64,000 nt of DNA from NCBI GenBank assembly GCA_033439795.1, contig JAUTDP010000001.1:1-64000 (forward strand), read 5' to 3'. This DNA comes from Sordaria brevicollis (lineage: Eukaryota > Ascomycota > Sordariomycetes > Sordariales > Sordariaceae). The stretch's first letter is position 1. Each line of letters begins with the position of its first letter. The notes under the pieces are model-generated. The model was not told the DNA's origin, searched no databases, and worked only from the letters and a program-made list of their open reading frames with translations. The position numbers and the translations under genes were made by a program. Shown piece after piece: positions 23,064 through 34,965 of this stretch.

Positions 23064-24858
23064 ATTTAATTAATTCTATTAATAATTATATATTTATTTT
23101 AAAGATTAAATTATATATATTTAAATTTAAATAATTAAACCGTAAAATTACGAATAGCTTATTAAATTAATTATTATTTATTTAATAATACTTTATTATA
23201 TAAATAATTATAGTAATTTTAAAGTTAATATATATTAAAAATCCTAATTTCGGAAGGGATATATTTATTAAATTAAAAATTAATACCCTTCGGGGCTTCT
23301 TAGTAATTTATAATAATTTTTCGAATTATACGGCTTTATACTAGCGATAATTTATTTAAATTTTTACCTTATTAATTTTCGACGGTTAGGTTTTAATTAA
23401 TTATAATAATAACGGGTAATAAAGGGTTAAGGCTCAATTCCGGAAAAGGAGTTTAAAAAACGGCTACTATATTTAAAGAAGGTAGTAGGCGCGTAAATTA
23501 CCTAATCTTAATATAGGGAGGTAATAATAATAAATATTAATATAAAGCTCTTTTAGGTTTTATAATTGGAATAAATATAATTTAAATCCTTTAACGAAGA
23601 ATAATTAGAGGGTAAATTTAGTGCTAGTAATTATAGTAATTCTAATTCTAATAGCGTATATTAAAATTATTGAGGTTAAAAAATTTGTAATTGAATTTTG
23701 GGTTTAGCTAATCGGTCCGCTTTATTATATATATTAATTTAGTTAGGCCTTTCTTTTTAGAGAATTGTATCCCCTTTATTAGGGGTATTAAGGAATTAAA
23801 ATTTTTATTATAAATAAATTAAATCGTTTAAAGAAGGTTTATATTCGAATATATTAATATAGAATAATAGAATAGAACGTATAATTCTATTTTATTAATT
23901 TTTAGGACCGTTATAATAATTAATAAGAATAATCGGGGATATTAATATTTAATTATTAAAAATAAAATTCTTAAATTTATTAAAGATTAATTATTATAAA
24001 AATATTTACTAAGGATATTTTTATTAATTAAGAACGAAAATTAAGGGATTAAAGACGATTAAATATTATTGTAATTTTAATTATAAATTATACCAATTAG
24101 GGATTAGACGATATTATTTTTTAATTCGTTCGGTACTTTACGATAAATTAAAATTTTTGGGCTTTTAAAGGAATATAGTCGTAAGGTTAAAATTTAAAGA
24201 AATTAATAGAAGGGTACTATTAAGGGTAGAATTTATAATTTAATTTAATTTAATACGGGGAAATTTATTAAATTTAAATACAATAAAAATTAATAAATTG
24301 AAAATTCTTTTTTAATTTCGTAGGTAGTAATATATAGCCATTCTTAATTAATAGAGTAATTTATTTATTTAATTATAATAATAAACGAAATTTTAACCTA
24401 TTAAATAGCCCGTATTATTTTAGTAATATATTAACTTCTTAAAGGGATTATTAGCTTAAACCGATAAAAATTTGAAGTAATAATAAATTTATAATACTTT
24501 TAAATATTTTAAGCCGTATACGTACTATATTAATATAATTAGCGAATATTCTTTTAGCCGGAAGGTTTAAGTAATTTTATTAAATTATATTATATTAAGG
24601 ATAGAATATTATAATTATTATTCTTTAATAAGGAATCCTTAATAAACGTAAATTATTAGCTTGTATTAATTACGTCCTTACCTTTTATATATACCGCCTA
24701 TCGCTATTACCGATTAAATAGTTTAATAAAATTTCCGGATTAATTTAAAGAAATTAATAATAATTATTTAGGGTTAGAAAATTATTTAAATTTAGTTATT
24801 TAAAGGAAGTAAAAGTCGTAATAAAGTTTCTATTAATAAATTAACGGAGGGATTATTA
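23064..24858 (+). pseudogene. 18S rRNA pseudogene, unit 3
   Basis: 1795 bp, from ATTTAATTAATTCTATTAAT to GGATTATTA. The 530 loop (23621-23639) reads GTGCTAGTAATTATAGTAA, with GCCGCGG wholly lost. The nearby decoding strand is ACCGCCTATCGC. Not functional. Confidence 0.93.
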
Positions 24859-25047
24859 TAAAATTGTAAAACTCTTATAAATTATTACGAATTTTACCCG
24901 TATAATTATTTCAGCGTTAACGGTCCAAAAGGTTTTTAGGCCCCTAAATTTTTAAATCTCCTATTCGCGGAAGGTTACCCGCTAAAATGCCGAAATTAAA
25001 TTCTTAATATTTTTATATCTTTTTAAATAAATTTTTAAATAAATTAA
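24859..25047 (+). other. ITS1, unit 3
   Basis: 189 bp. The GC stem is partly lost (GGTCCAAAAGG); GGTTACCCGCTAAAATGCCG remains. Confidence 0.8.
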
Positions 25048-25205
25048 AACTTTTAATAATAGATCTCTTAATTTTAATATCGATAAAGAATATAACGAAA
25101 TGTAATAAATAATATAAATTGTAAAATTTAATAAATTATTAAATCTTTGAATATATATTACGTTCGTTAGTATTTTAGCGAATATATTTATTCGAACGTT
25201 ATTTT
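25048..25205 (+). pseudogene. 5.8S rRNA pseudogene, unit 3
   Basis: Starts AACTTTTAATAATAGATCTC, which keeps the AACTTT of the ancestral 5' end, and ends after TTCGAACGTTATTT. CGATAAAGAATATAACG replaces the conserved CGATGAAGAACGCAGCG. Confidence 0.9.
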
Positions 25206-25356
25206 AATTATTAAATTCTATTTACGTTAAGGATCTATAGTTACCCGCAATCCTTTAAAAATAATAATAAATTCGTTAATTATACCGAACGTAATAATTC
25301 TATATTATTATAATTATATAATAGGTTTTTGCTATAAAACCCCTAATTTTTAAAAT
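25206..25356 (+). other. ITS2, unit 3
   Basis: 151 bp. TTACCCGCAATCC and the CTATAAAACCCC end are recognisable. Confidence 0.8.
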
Positions 25357-28300
25357 TAATTTCGGATTAAATAGGAATACCCGCTAAATTTAAATATATT
25401 AATAAGCGGAAGAAAAAAAATTAATAAGGATTACCCTAATAACGGCGAATAAAATAATAATAGCTCAAATTTAAAATTTAACTTCGGCCCGAATTATAAT
25501 TTATAGAAGAAGCTTTTAGTAAAGCACTTTTTAAATCCCTTGGAATAGGGCGCTATAAAGGGTAAAAACCTTATATAATTAAATACTAATTTAATATAAA
25601 ACTCTTTCGACGAATTGAATAATTTAGGAATATTATTTAAAATAGGAGGTAAATTTCTTTTAAAATTAAATATTAATTAGAAATTAATAGCGTATAAATA
25701 GAATAATTAAAAAATAAAAAGTATTTTAAAAAGAGGGTTAAATAATACGTAAAATTATTGAAAGGGAAGTATTTATAATTAAATTTATACCGTTCCGATT
25801 ATTTAATATTTTTATTAATATATTTAGGGCGGTTTAAATTAATATCGGTTTTAATAGGGGGATAAAAGTTCGGGGAATATAATTCCTCTAGGAATATTAT
25901 AACCCCGGGTATAATACTTTTATTAGGATTGAAGTTTATATATTTATAAGGATATTAGCGTAATAATTATTAATAACCTATTTTAAAATACGGATTAAAA
26001 AATTAAAATTTTACGCAAATATTTAAATATAAAACCCGTACGCGTAATAAAAATAAATATAAATAAAAGTTTCAGCGTATTATTAACCGATTTTAATATA
26101 TTCGGATAAATTTGAGTAAAAATATTAAATTTTAGACCCGAAAAATAGTAAATTATATTTAAATAGGGTAAAGTTAGAGGAAATTCTAATAGAAGTTCGT
26201 AATAATTTTAACGTATAAATTAATTATTAAATTTAAATATAGGGGCGAAAAATTAATTAAACTATTTAATAGCTAATTATTACCAAAATTTCCCTTAGGA
26301 TAATAGTATTATTCTTTAATTTTATAAAGTAAAGCGAATAATTAAAAACTTAGGGGCGCTTTTTAGCCTTTATTTATTTTTAAATTTTAAATATATAAGA
26401 AATTTTTATTATTTAATTAAACGTAAATATTCGAATATATTAATATTAATAAACTATTTTTAGTAAATAGAATTAATAATATAAAATAAATCGAATATAG
26501 GGTTAAAGTACCGGAATAGACGCTTATTAAATATTATAAAAAGCGTTAATATATTTTAATAGTAGGATAGTAATTATAAAAATCGAAATCCGCTAAAGAT
26601 TATATAATAATTTATTTATTAAATATATTAGCCTTAAAAATAAATAGCGTTTAAACGTCCTATTTATACCCCGCCTTTAGGGTAAAAACGATACTTTAAA
26701 GAATAAACGGTTATAGAAATTAATAACGAAATTTAGGGCGTAAACTTAAGTTGAACGGCCTTTAATATAAATTTTAATAATAGTAATAAATATTTTAATA
26801 AAAATTTGAAGGACCGAAGTAGGGAAAGGTTTTATATAAATAGCGGTTAAATATAGGTTAATTAATCCTAAATTATAGGGAAATTCCATTTTAAAGGGGT
26901 ATTTATACCTTATATAGCGAAAAGGAAGTTAGTTAATATTTTAGTATTTAAATATAAATTTTGTATAGTAATGTAATTGAATATAAAAACGACGGCGGAG
27001 GCCCTAGGTAGAATTTTCTTTTCTTCTTAATAATTTATTATTTTAAAAATAATTTATTTAGAAATAGGGTTTAATAGCCGGAAGAGTCCGATATTTTTAT
27101 CGGGTCCAGTACGCTCTCGACGTCCTTTAAAAATCCGCGGGAAGGAATAATTTTTATATTAAATCGTATTTATAATTATAATAAATCTTTAAAGTAAATA
27201 GCTTTTAATTAATAGAATAATATAAATAAGGGAAATCGGTAAAATAGATCCGTAATTTCGGGAAAAGGATTAATTCTAAAAGTTAGGTATATTAGGCTTT
27301 AGGTAAATACTTTAGGAATAAATTACTATTAGCCGGGTAATTAGCCGACGGCTTTTAATATTTGGGTATAGAAGCCTTTAATAGGCTTCGGCCGTTTGGC
27401 GTACGTTTAATAACTAATTTAAAATTAATATAGATAGGGGGAATTTAATTATTTAATTAAAATATAATATTACGATAATTAAAAAATAATATTAATATAA
27501 TATAATTTTTATTTAATATTTTGAATATTAAAATAAAGAAATTTAATTAAGCGTAGGTAAACGGCGGGAATAATTATAATTTTTTTAAGGTAATTAAATA
27601 TTTCGTTATTTAATTAATAATACGTATAAATAAATTAATAAAATTCTTATTATCCTTATTTACTATTTAGTGAAATTATAATTAAGGGAACGGGTTTAGT
27701 AGAATTAGTGGGGAAAAAAGACCTTATTAAATTTAATTCTAATTTAATATTATAAAAAAATATAGGAAGTATAGAATAAGTAGGAACTTCGGCGTTGGTA
27801 AAATATTATTATTTTTATTATTTTTTTATTTATTTAATTAAGCGGGGTTGGATTTTCGTTTAATTTTTAATTTTAAAATCCTTTGCGGGCCGACCCGGGT
27901 TAAAGATATTATTAGGTAGGGAATTTAATTAGGGCGGTATATTTATTAAATTATAATATAAGTATTCTAAAGGGGGTTTATAGAGAATAGAAATTTTTAA
28001 TAAAATAAAAGGGTAAAAGTCCCTTTAATTTTAATTTTTAGTATAAATATAAATTATAAAAATATAGCCTATCGATCCTTTAATCTTTCGAAATTTAAAA
28101 TTAGAGGTATTAAAAAAGTTATTATAAGGATAATTAATTTATGGCGGTTAAATATTTATAACGACGTTATTTTTTAATCTTTCGATGTCGGTTTTTTTTA
28201 TTATATTAAAGTAAAATTCGGTAAGCGTTAAATTATTTACTTATTAATAGGGAACGTAAATTGGGTTTAAACCGTTATAAAATAAATTAGTTTTATTTTA

Positions 28301-28691
28301 TTAATAATTTTATTATAATAATAATTAAATTTAATATAAAAGGAATTATTTATTTAAATAATTAGTTTTTGCGGTTATCCGATTAGGTAGTACCGTAACG
28401 TTATTATTTATTAAATAATAATTAAATACTTTTAAATTAGAATTTATATTAGAATACGATAATATTTCTAATATATTATAAATATATAAAAATAAGTTCC
28501 GGCTTTATATTTTAATAAGCGATTCCTTTGTTAATTTTAAAGTAATTAATAGTAATTCGCGTATTATAATTTTAATACGCGTTGGATTAAATCCTTTATA
28601 AACGATTTAAATATATAAAAGGGTCCTATAAATAGTAGAATAATTTTATTATTATAATTTATTAAGGGTAAACCTTCCTTCGCTTAAATTT
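25357..28691 (+). pseudogene. 28S rRNA pseudogene, unit 3
   Basis: 3335 bp, no intron. The sarcin-ricin loop (28333-28347) reads AATATAAAAGGAATT, among the most damaged in the window. Boundaries were set as in unit 1. Not functional. Confidence 0.93.
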
Positions 28692-29057
28692 CTTAGTAAA
28701 AGGGTCTACTTTATAAGCGGGTATTTATTAAGGGGTCCCTCCGAAATTTAAATTATTAGAACCTAAAAGGGCGAAAATATTTTATTAGAAGGAAAGTATA
28801 GGGTAAATAGGAAGGGAAAAAGGAAATTTCGAAGGATTTAATTAAATACAATTACGCCTTCCTAAATTTTAATTATAAAGAGGGTAATAAGCCGTACTTT
28901 CCTTTTAAAAGTCCTTTAAATAATTACGAAATATATAGGAATTTAAAAAAGTATAAATAAATTTAAGGGTTAAAATTATTTAAAGCGTAGGAAGGCTAGA
29001 AAAATTAAAAGGGAACGGTTTTATAATATTAGTAATAGGAATTTAAAAATTTACGAA

Positions 29058-29077
29058 AATCGGTCGGCCGACCGATT
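29058..29077. other. 20-bp perfect GC-rich palindrome, unit 4
   Basis: AATCGGTCGGCCGACCGATT is fully self-complementary. Unit 7 has an 18-bp version (57915-57932). Unit 5 has CGGTTAGCTAACCG, still self-complementary although changed. The site is about 370 bases after the 28S end. Confidence 0.6.
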
Positions 29078-29623
29078 AATAGCCCGGTTACGGGAAATAA
29101 TAACGACCGGGTAAGCGAAAGAATTAAAGCGAATAATTTTCTTTTTAAAAAGGTATATTTATATTAATTAAGGTATAAGGTAAATAAGAGCGATTAAAGT
29201 ATATAAAATAATATAAATATAAAAAGGGTAACCCTAATTTAATATATATAAAGGGTAAATAAAAGCGTTCGAACGTTAATATTTTTTATATAGGGTTATT
29301 ATAATAAATAGGGTTTTATATATAAGGGGTTTAATAAGCGTATATACGTTATATAAAGGTATATATAATATTTTTTTTTAATTATATATTATTAATTTAA
29401 AGAAGGTAGATAATAAATCCGATAAATAAAAGCGGGTTAATTTTTTATAGGAAAAGTAGTATTAAAGTAAATTAGAGAGGAGGATAATAATTAGTATATA
29501 TATATAAAATTATATTATAAGGCCGGGTATTTTTTTATTTCTTTTAAATAAATTAGGAGGTTTTTTTAATAATTCGTTTAGGATGGGAATAGGTTTTAAA
29601 GGGGGGGAGAAAATTTTCTATAA

Positions 29624-29957
29624 CGTTTTTCCCCGGTTTTATTTTTTCAATTTTCTAATTTATTTTCCCCGTTTTTTTTATTATTATTATTATTGAATTT
29701 TTCTTTTTTTTTTTCGAGATTTTTATTTTATAATTATAATTAATACCCTTTTCCTACTATTTTTATTACAATTTTTTATTTTTATTATTAATTCTTTTTC
29801 TTTTTTATATAAATATATCTTTCCGTTTTCTTCTTTCCTTCCCCTATTTCTTTTTTTTTTTTTTTTTTTTTTTTTTTCCTTTTTTAAGTTAATTTAAAAA
29901 TTTTTTTTCTTTATTTTTTTTTTTTTCATTTTTTTTTTCTTTTTTCTTTTTTTCTCC
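29624..29957 (+). repeat. Oligopyrimidine block, unit 4 IGS
   Basis: Slightly longer T runs than in other units (334 bp in all). The CpA sites within TTTTCAATT and TTTCATTT are kept; the flanking CTACAACG is changed to CTATAACG. Confidence 0.74.
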
Positions 29958-30185
29958 GGAAGCCGAATAAAAAAAGTAGTATTCGTCGTTATATAATTAA
30001 AGGGTATATAATTAAAAGAATTGTAAAGAGGGAATTATAATTATAAAGAGAAAAAAAAAAGGAAATTGAAGAAAAAAGTAAAAGTAAGAAAAGATAAAGG
30101 AAAATAAAAATAGGGGAAAATAAAAATAAGGGGGAGGGGGATATTTATATTAAATAAGAATTTTCCTTTATATAAATAAATATAA

Positions 30186-30822
30186 ATAGTTCGATAAGTA
30201 CGTTAGAATATAAAAGTAATTCGAAAAGTACGTTATATATATATAAAAGTAATTAAATAAATATAGTAAAATATAAAAGTAATTTAAGAGGTATATTATA
30301 TATATAAGGGTAATTCGGTAAGTACGTTATATATACGGGGGTAATTCGGTAGGTATATTAAAATATAAAAGTAATTTAATAAGTACGTTATATATATAGA
30401 AATAATTTAATAAACGCGTTATATATACGAAGGTAATTCGATAAGTGCGTAGCGTATATAAAAGTAATTCGATAAATACGTAACGTATACGAAGGTAATT
30501 CGATAAGTGCGTAGCGTATACGAAGGTAATTCAATAAGTATATTACGTATACGGAAGTAATTTAATAAATACGTTATATATTATATATATATATATATAT
30601 AGGTAATTGGGTAGGGGCGTTGCGTATATAGAATTAATTTACTAGGCGCGTTATATATATAGAGGTAATTCAATAGGCGTATTAAATATACGGAGGTAAT
30701 TCGATAGGCGCGTTAAATATCCGGCGGTAATTGAATAAATAGGTTTAAATAATTTTAGGAAGTTCGATAAATATATTATATATACGTAAATAATATAATA
30801 AATACGTTACGTATACGGTAGG
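30186..30822 (+). repeat. 31-bp IGS subrepeat array, unit 4
   Basis: Same period and copy number as units 2 and 3. The TA microsatellite lies at about 30571-30600. Most TpG have become TpA. Confidence 0.85.
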
Positions 30823-31564
30823 GTAAGTATATTATATATATAGGGCAAATATATTATATATACGGCTAAATAAATATAATATATATATATATATATATAG
30901 TATAATAATTAAATTATATATATAATTAAGTAAATATATTATATATATAATTAGCCGAATACATTGTATATATAGGGCAAATATATTATATATACGGCTG
31001 GATAAATATAATATAAATATATAATAAAATAATTATAGTATATATATAGTTGGGCAAATATATTATATATATAATTAACCGAATGCGTTGTATATATAAA
31101 GTAAATGTATTGTATATATAGGGTAAGTGTATTATATATACGGCTAGGTTAATATTATATATATATAATAAAGTAATTGTATTATATTTACGAATAGGAA
31201 AATATATTATATATATATATATAATTAATTAAGTACATTGTATATATAAGGTAAGTACATTGTATATATAGGGTAGGTATATTGTATTTGCAATTAAATT
31301 AATATTATATATATATAATAAAGTTATTATATTATATATACGGGTGGGGGAGTGTAATATATATATATATATATATAATTAATTAAATACATTATATATA
31401 TAAAGTAGGTGCGTTATATATACGGCTGGGTAAATATATTATATATATAATTGGGTAAATATATTATATATACGGTTAGGTAAATATATTTTATATACAA
31501 TTCGGTACGTATATTATATATATATAAGTAGTTCGGTATATACGTTTAATGTATATAAAGGGTA
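30823..31564 (+). repeat. TA-rich IGS array, unit 4
   Basis: Same layout as in unit 1. Several TACATTGTATATATA forms keep CpA/TpG. Confidence 0.77.
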
Positions 31565-32672
31565 TAAATATAAAGTAAATAATATATATAAGTATAATTA
31601 ATATAATAAGTTAAATAATATTAGAATATTAAAAATAAGTATATTATAACCGAAAGGAAAGGAAATGAGAATAAAAAAAGGAGATATATATTAAGGGTTA
31701 ATATTTTTAAAGCGTTAAAGTAAATAAGAATAACCCTAGTAGGTAAGGAAGGTACGACCGATTTTAGGGAGGAAGGTACGACCGGGGGGAAATATAAATA
31801 TAAAGGAAATAAAACGAAATATAAAAAGGTAGTATTTACCGAATATAAAGTAAATAAAAACGATTTAGGTAAATAAGGAAGGAGCGATTAACCCCCTAAT
31901 AAAAAGGTATAGCCGAATATAAATGAAATTTTTAAATAAGCGCGACCTAATTGGGCGGTTAAGTAATTATAAATCGATTTTTAAAAAATCCGGTACTAAA
32001 GAATTTCGTAGGATTTAGGAAATTGCGATTTAAATTATCGGGTCGTACCTTCCTTAAACCGACCGTCGGAGGGTATATAAGAAGGAGCGAAAGAGAAAAA
32101 CGGAAAAGAGTAAGCGGTTAAAAGATTATTCGGTCGTTTTTACCCTTCCGGCTCCCTTTTATAATAATTTATAAAGGAAATTAACGTTTTAATAAATAAA
32201 GTATTATTAATATATAATTCCCTACGATTTGCCGGGGAATTAATATTAATAGTACGAATTATTTTAATATTATTCTTATATAAATTCTTACCTTTATTGG
32301 ATAATATTTAGGAAAATTTTATAAACGTTAGGGAATACCCTATAAGCGCCGAAGGGTAAATTTTATAAATAATTAACCGATAATTAAATTTATTTATAAA
32401 TTATTAAGGGTATTAATTAATTAGGGAAGCCTTTGGGCCGAATTTTTTATATTAAACCTCTTTTTAAAACGTATAAACGGTATACGGGAAACGTTTTACA
32501 TTTTCCCGTCTTCCTACTAATTATATTTTAAAGAATTTAAGAGGGGAAAGTAAATACGTATTTCGAAGTAAAAACGGCCTTACTAATTAAATTTCGGACC
32601 GTTTATTTTTATAATTTTATAAACTCTTCCGTTCGTTCGCGAACGGTTAACTTTTTTAAGCGTACAATAATT
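31565..32672 (+). promoter_or_regulatory. Probable promoter / 5' ETS region, unit 4
   Basis: Counterpart of 2741-3848. GGAAGGTACGACCGATTTTA and GGAAGGTACGACCGGGGGGA stand about 24 bp apart near 31750, the clearest pair of the direct repeat in the window. GTATATAAGAAGGAGCG follows near 32072. Confidence 0.42.
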
Positions 32673-34467
32673 ACCTAATTAATTCTATTAGTAATTATAT
32701 ATTTATTTTAAAAATTAAATTATATATATTTAAATTTAAATAATTAAATTACGAAATTACGAATAATTTATTAAATTAATTATTGTTTATTTAATAGTAT
32801 TTTATTATATAAATAACCGTAATAATTTTAAAATTAATATATATTAAAAATCCCGATTTCGGAAGGGATATATTTATTAAATTAAAAATTAATACCTTTC
32901 GGGGCTTTTTAATAATTTATAATAATTTTTCGAATTGTATAGTTTTATACCGGCGATAATTTATTTAAATTTTTACCCTATTAATTTTCGACGGTTGGGT
33001 TTTAGCTAATTATAATAATAATGGGTAATAAAAAATTAAAATTTAACCCTAGAAAAGGAATTTAAAAAACGGTTACTATATTTAAGGAAAGTAATAAGCG
33101 CGCAAATTACCTAATCCCAATATAGGGAGGTAATAATAATAAATATTAATATAAAGTTCTTTTAAGTTTTATAATTAGAATAAATATAATTTAAATCCCT
33201 TAATAAAGAATAATTGGAGGGTAAATTTAGTATTAATAGTTGCGGTAATTCTAATTCCAATAATATATATTAAAATTATTAAGGTTAAAAAACTCGTAAT
33301 TGAATTTTAGGCTTAACCGGTCGGTCCGTTTTACTACGTATATTAATTCGGTTAGGCCTTTCCTTTTAGAAAACCGTATCCCCTTTATTAAGGGTATTGG
33401 GGAATTAAGACTTTTACCGTAAATAAATTAAATCGCTTAAAAAAGATTTATATTCGAATATATTAATATAAAATAATAAAATAGGACGTATAATTCTATT
33501 TTATTAATTTTTAAAACCGCTATAATAATTAATAAGGATAATTAAAAGTATTAATATTTAATTATTAAAAGTAAAATTCTTAAATTTATTAAAGATTAAT
33601 TATTGCGAAAGTATTTATTAAGGATATTTTTATTAATTAAAAACGAAAGTTAAGGGATCGAAGACGATTAAATACCGTTATAGTTTTAATTATAAATTAT
33701 ATTGATTAAGGATTGGACGATATTATTTTTTAATTCGTTTAGTACTTTATAATAAATTAAAATTTTTAAACTCTTAGGGGAATATAATCGTAAAGCTAAA
33801 ATTTAAAGAAATTAACGGAAGGGTACTATTAAAGGTAGAGCTTACAGTTTAATTTAATTTAATACGGGGAAATTTACTAAATTTAAATATAATAAGGATT
33901 AATAAATTGAAAATTCTTTTTTAATTTCGTAAATAATAATATATAGCCGTTTTTAATTAATAGAGTAATTTATTTATTTAATTATAATAACGAACGAGAT
34001 TTTAATTTATTAAATAGCCCGTATTACTTTAATAATACGTTAATTTCTTAAAAAGATTATCGGTTTAAATTAATAGAAATTTAAAGTAATAATAAATTTA
34101 TAATACTTTTAAATATTTTAGGCCGTACGCGCGTTATATTAATATAATTAATAAATATTCTTTTAGCCGGAAAGTTTAGGTAATTTTATTAAATTATATT
34201 ATATTAAGGATAAAATATTATAATTATTACTTTTTAACGAGGAATTTCTAATAAACGTAAATTATTAATTTACGTTAATTACGTCTTTACCCTTTATATA
34301 TACCGCTTATTATTATTATTAATTAAATAATTTAATAAAACTTCCGAATTAATTTAAGGAAATCGGTAATAATTATTTAAAGCCAGAAAGCTATTTAAAT
34401 TCGGTTATTTAAAGGAAGTAAAAGTCGTAATAAAATTTCTATTAGTAAATTAGCGGAGGGATTATTA
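32673..34467 (+). pseudogene. 18S rRNA pseudogene, unit 4
   Basis: 1795 bp. It starts ACCTAATTAATTCTATTAG, the least altered 5' end (ancestor ACCTGGTTGATTCTGCCAG) along with unit 6. The 530 loop (33230-33248) reads GTATTAATAGTTGCGGTAA. The decoding strand is ACCGCTTATTATTATTA. Not functional. Confidence 0.93.
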
Positions 34468-34656
34468 TAGAATTATAAAATTCTTATAAATTATTACGAA
34501 TTTTACCTATATAGTTATTTTGGCGTTAGCGGTCTAAAAGGCCTTTAAACCCTTAAACCTTCGGGTCTCCTATTCGCGGGAAGTTACCCGCCGGAATACT
34601 AAAATTAAATTTTTAATATTTTTATATCTTTTTAAATAAATTTTTAAATAAATTAA
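34468..34656 (+). other. ITS1, unit 4
   Basis: 189 bp. CCTTCGGGTCTCCTATTCGC and TTACCCGCCGGAATAC remain. Confidence 0.8.
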
Positions 34657-34814
34657 AATTTTTAATAATGGATCTTTTAATTCTAATATTAATAAAGAAT
34701 ATAGCGAAATGCAATAAATAATATAAATTGTAAAATTTAATAAATTATCGAATTTTTGAACGTATATTATATTCGTTAATATTTTAGTAAATATATTTAT
34801 TCGAACGTTATTTT
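34657..34814 (+). pseudogene. 5.8S rRNA pseudogene, unit 4
   Basis: Starts AATTTTTAATAATGGATC. It keeps AGCGAAATGCAATAA but has lost the CGATGAAGAACGC stretch (now TAATAAAGAATAT). About 158 nt. Confidence 0.9.
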
Positions 34815-34965
34815 AATTATTAAATTTTATTTACATTAAGGATTTATAACTATTTATAATCCTTTAAAAATAATAATAAATTCGTTAATTATACCGAATA
34901 TAGTAATTCTATATTATTATAATTATATAGCGGGTTTTTATTATAAAACCCCTAATTTTTAAAGT
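34815..34965 (+). other. ITS2, unit 4
   Basis: 151 bp, identical in length to the other copies, more AT-rich than in unit 1. Confidence 0.8.

Larger units (their letters stand above)
28692..32672 (+). repeat. IGS, unit 4
   Basis: 3981 bp. Order: proximal segment 28692-29623; pyrimidine block 29624-29957; purine-rich segment 29958-30185; 31-bp subrepeats 30186-30822; TA-rich array 30823-31564; unique promoter/5' ETS-like part 31565-32672. It carries the longest perfect form of the palindrome (29058-29077). Confidence 0.92.
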
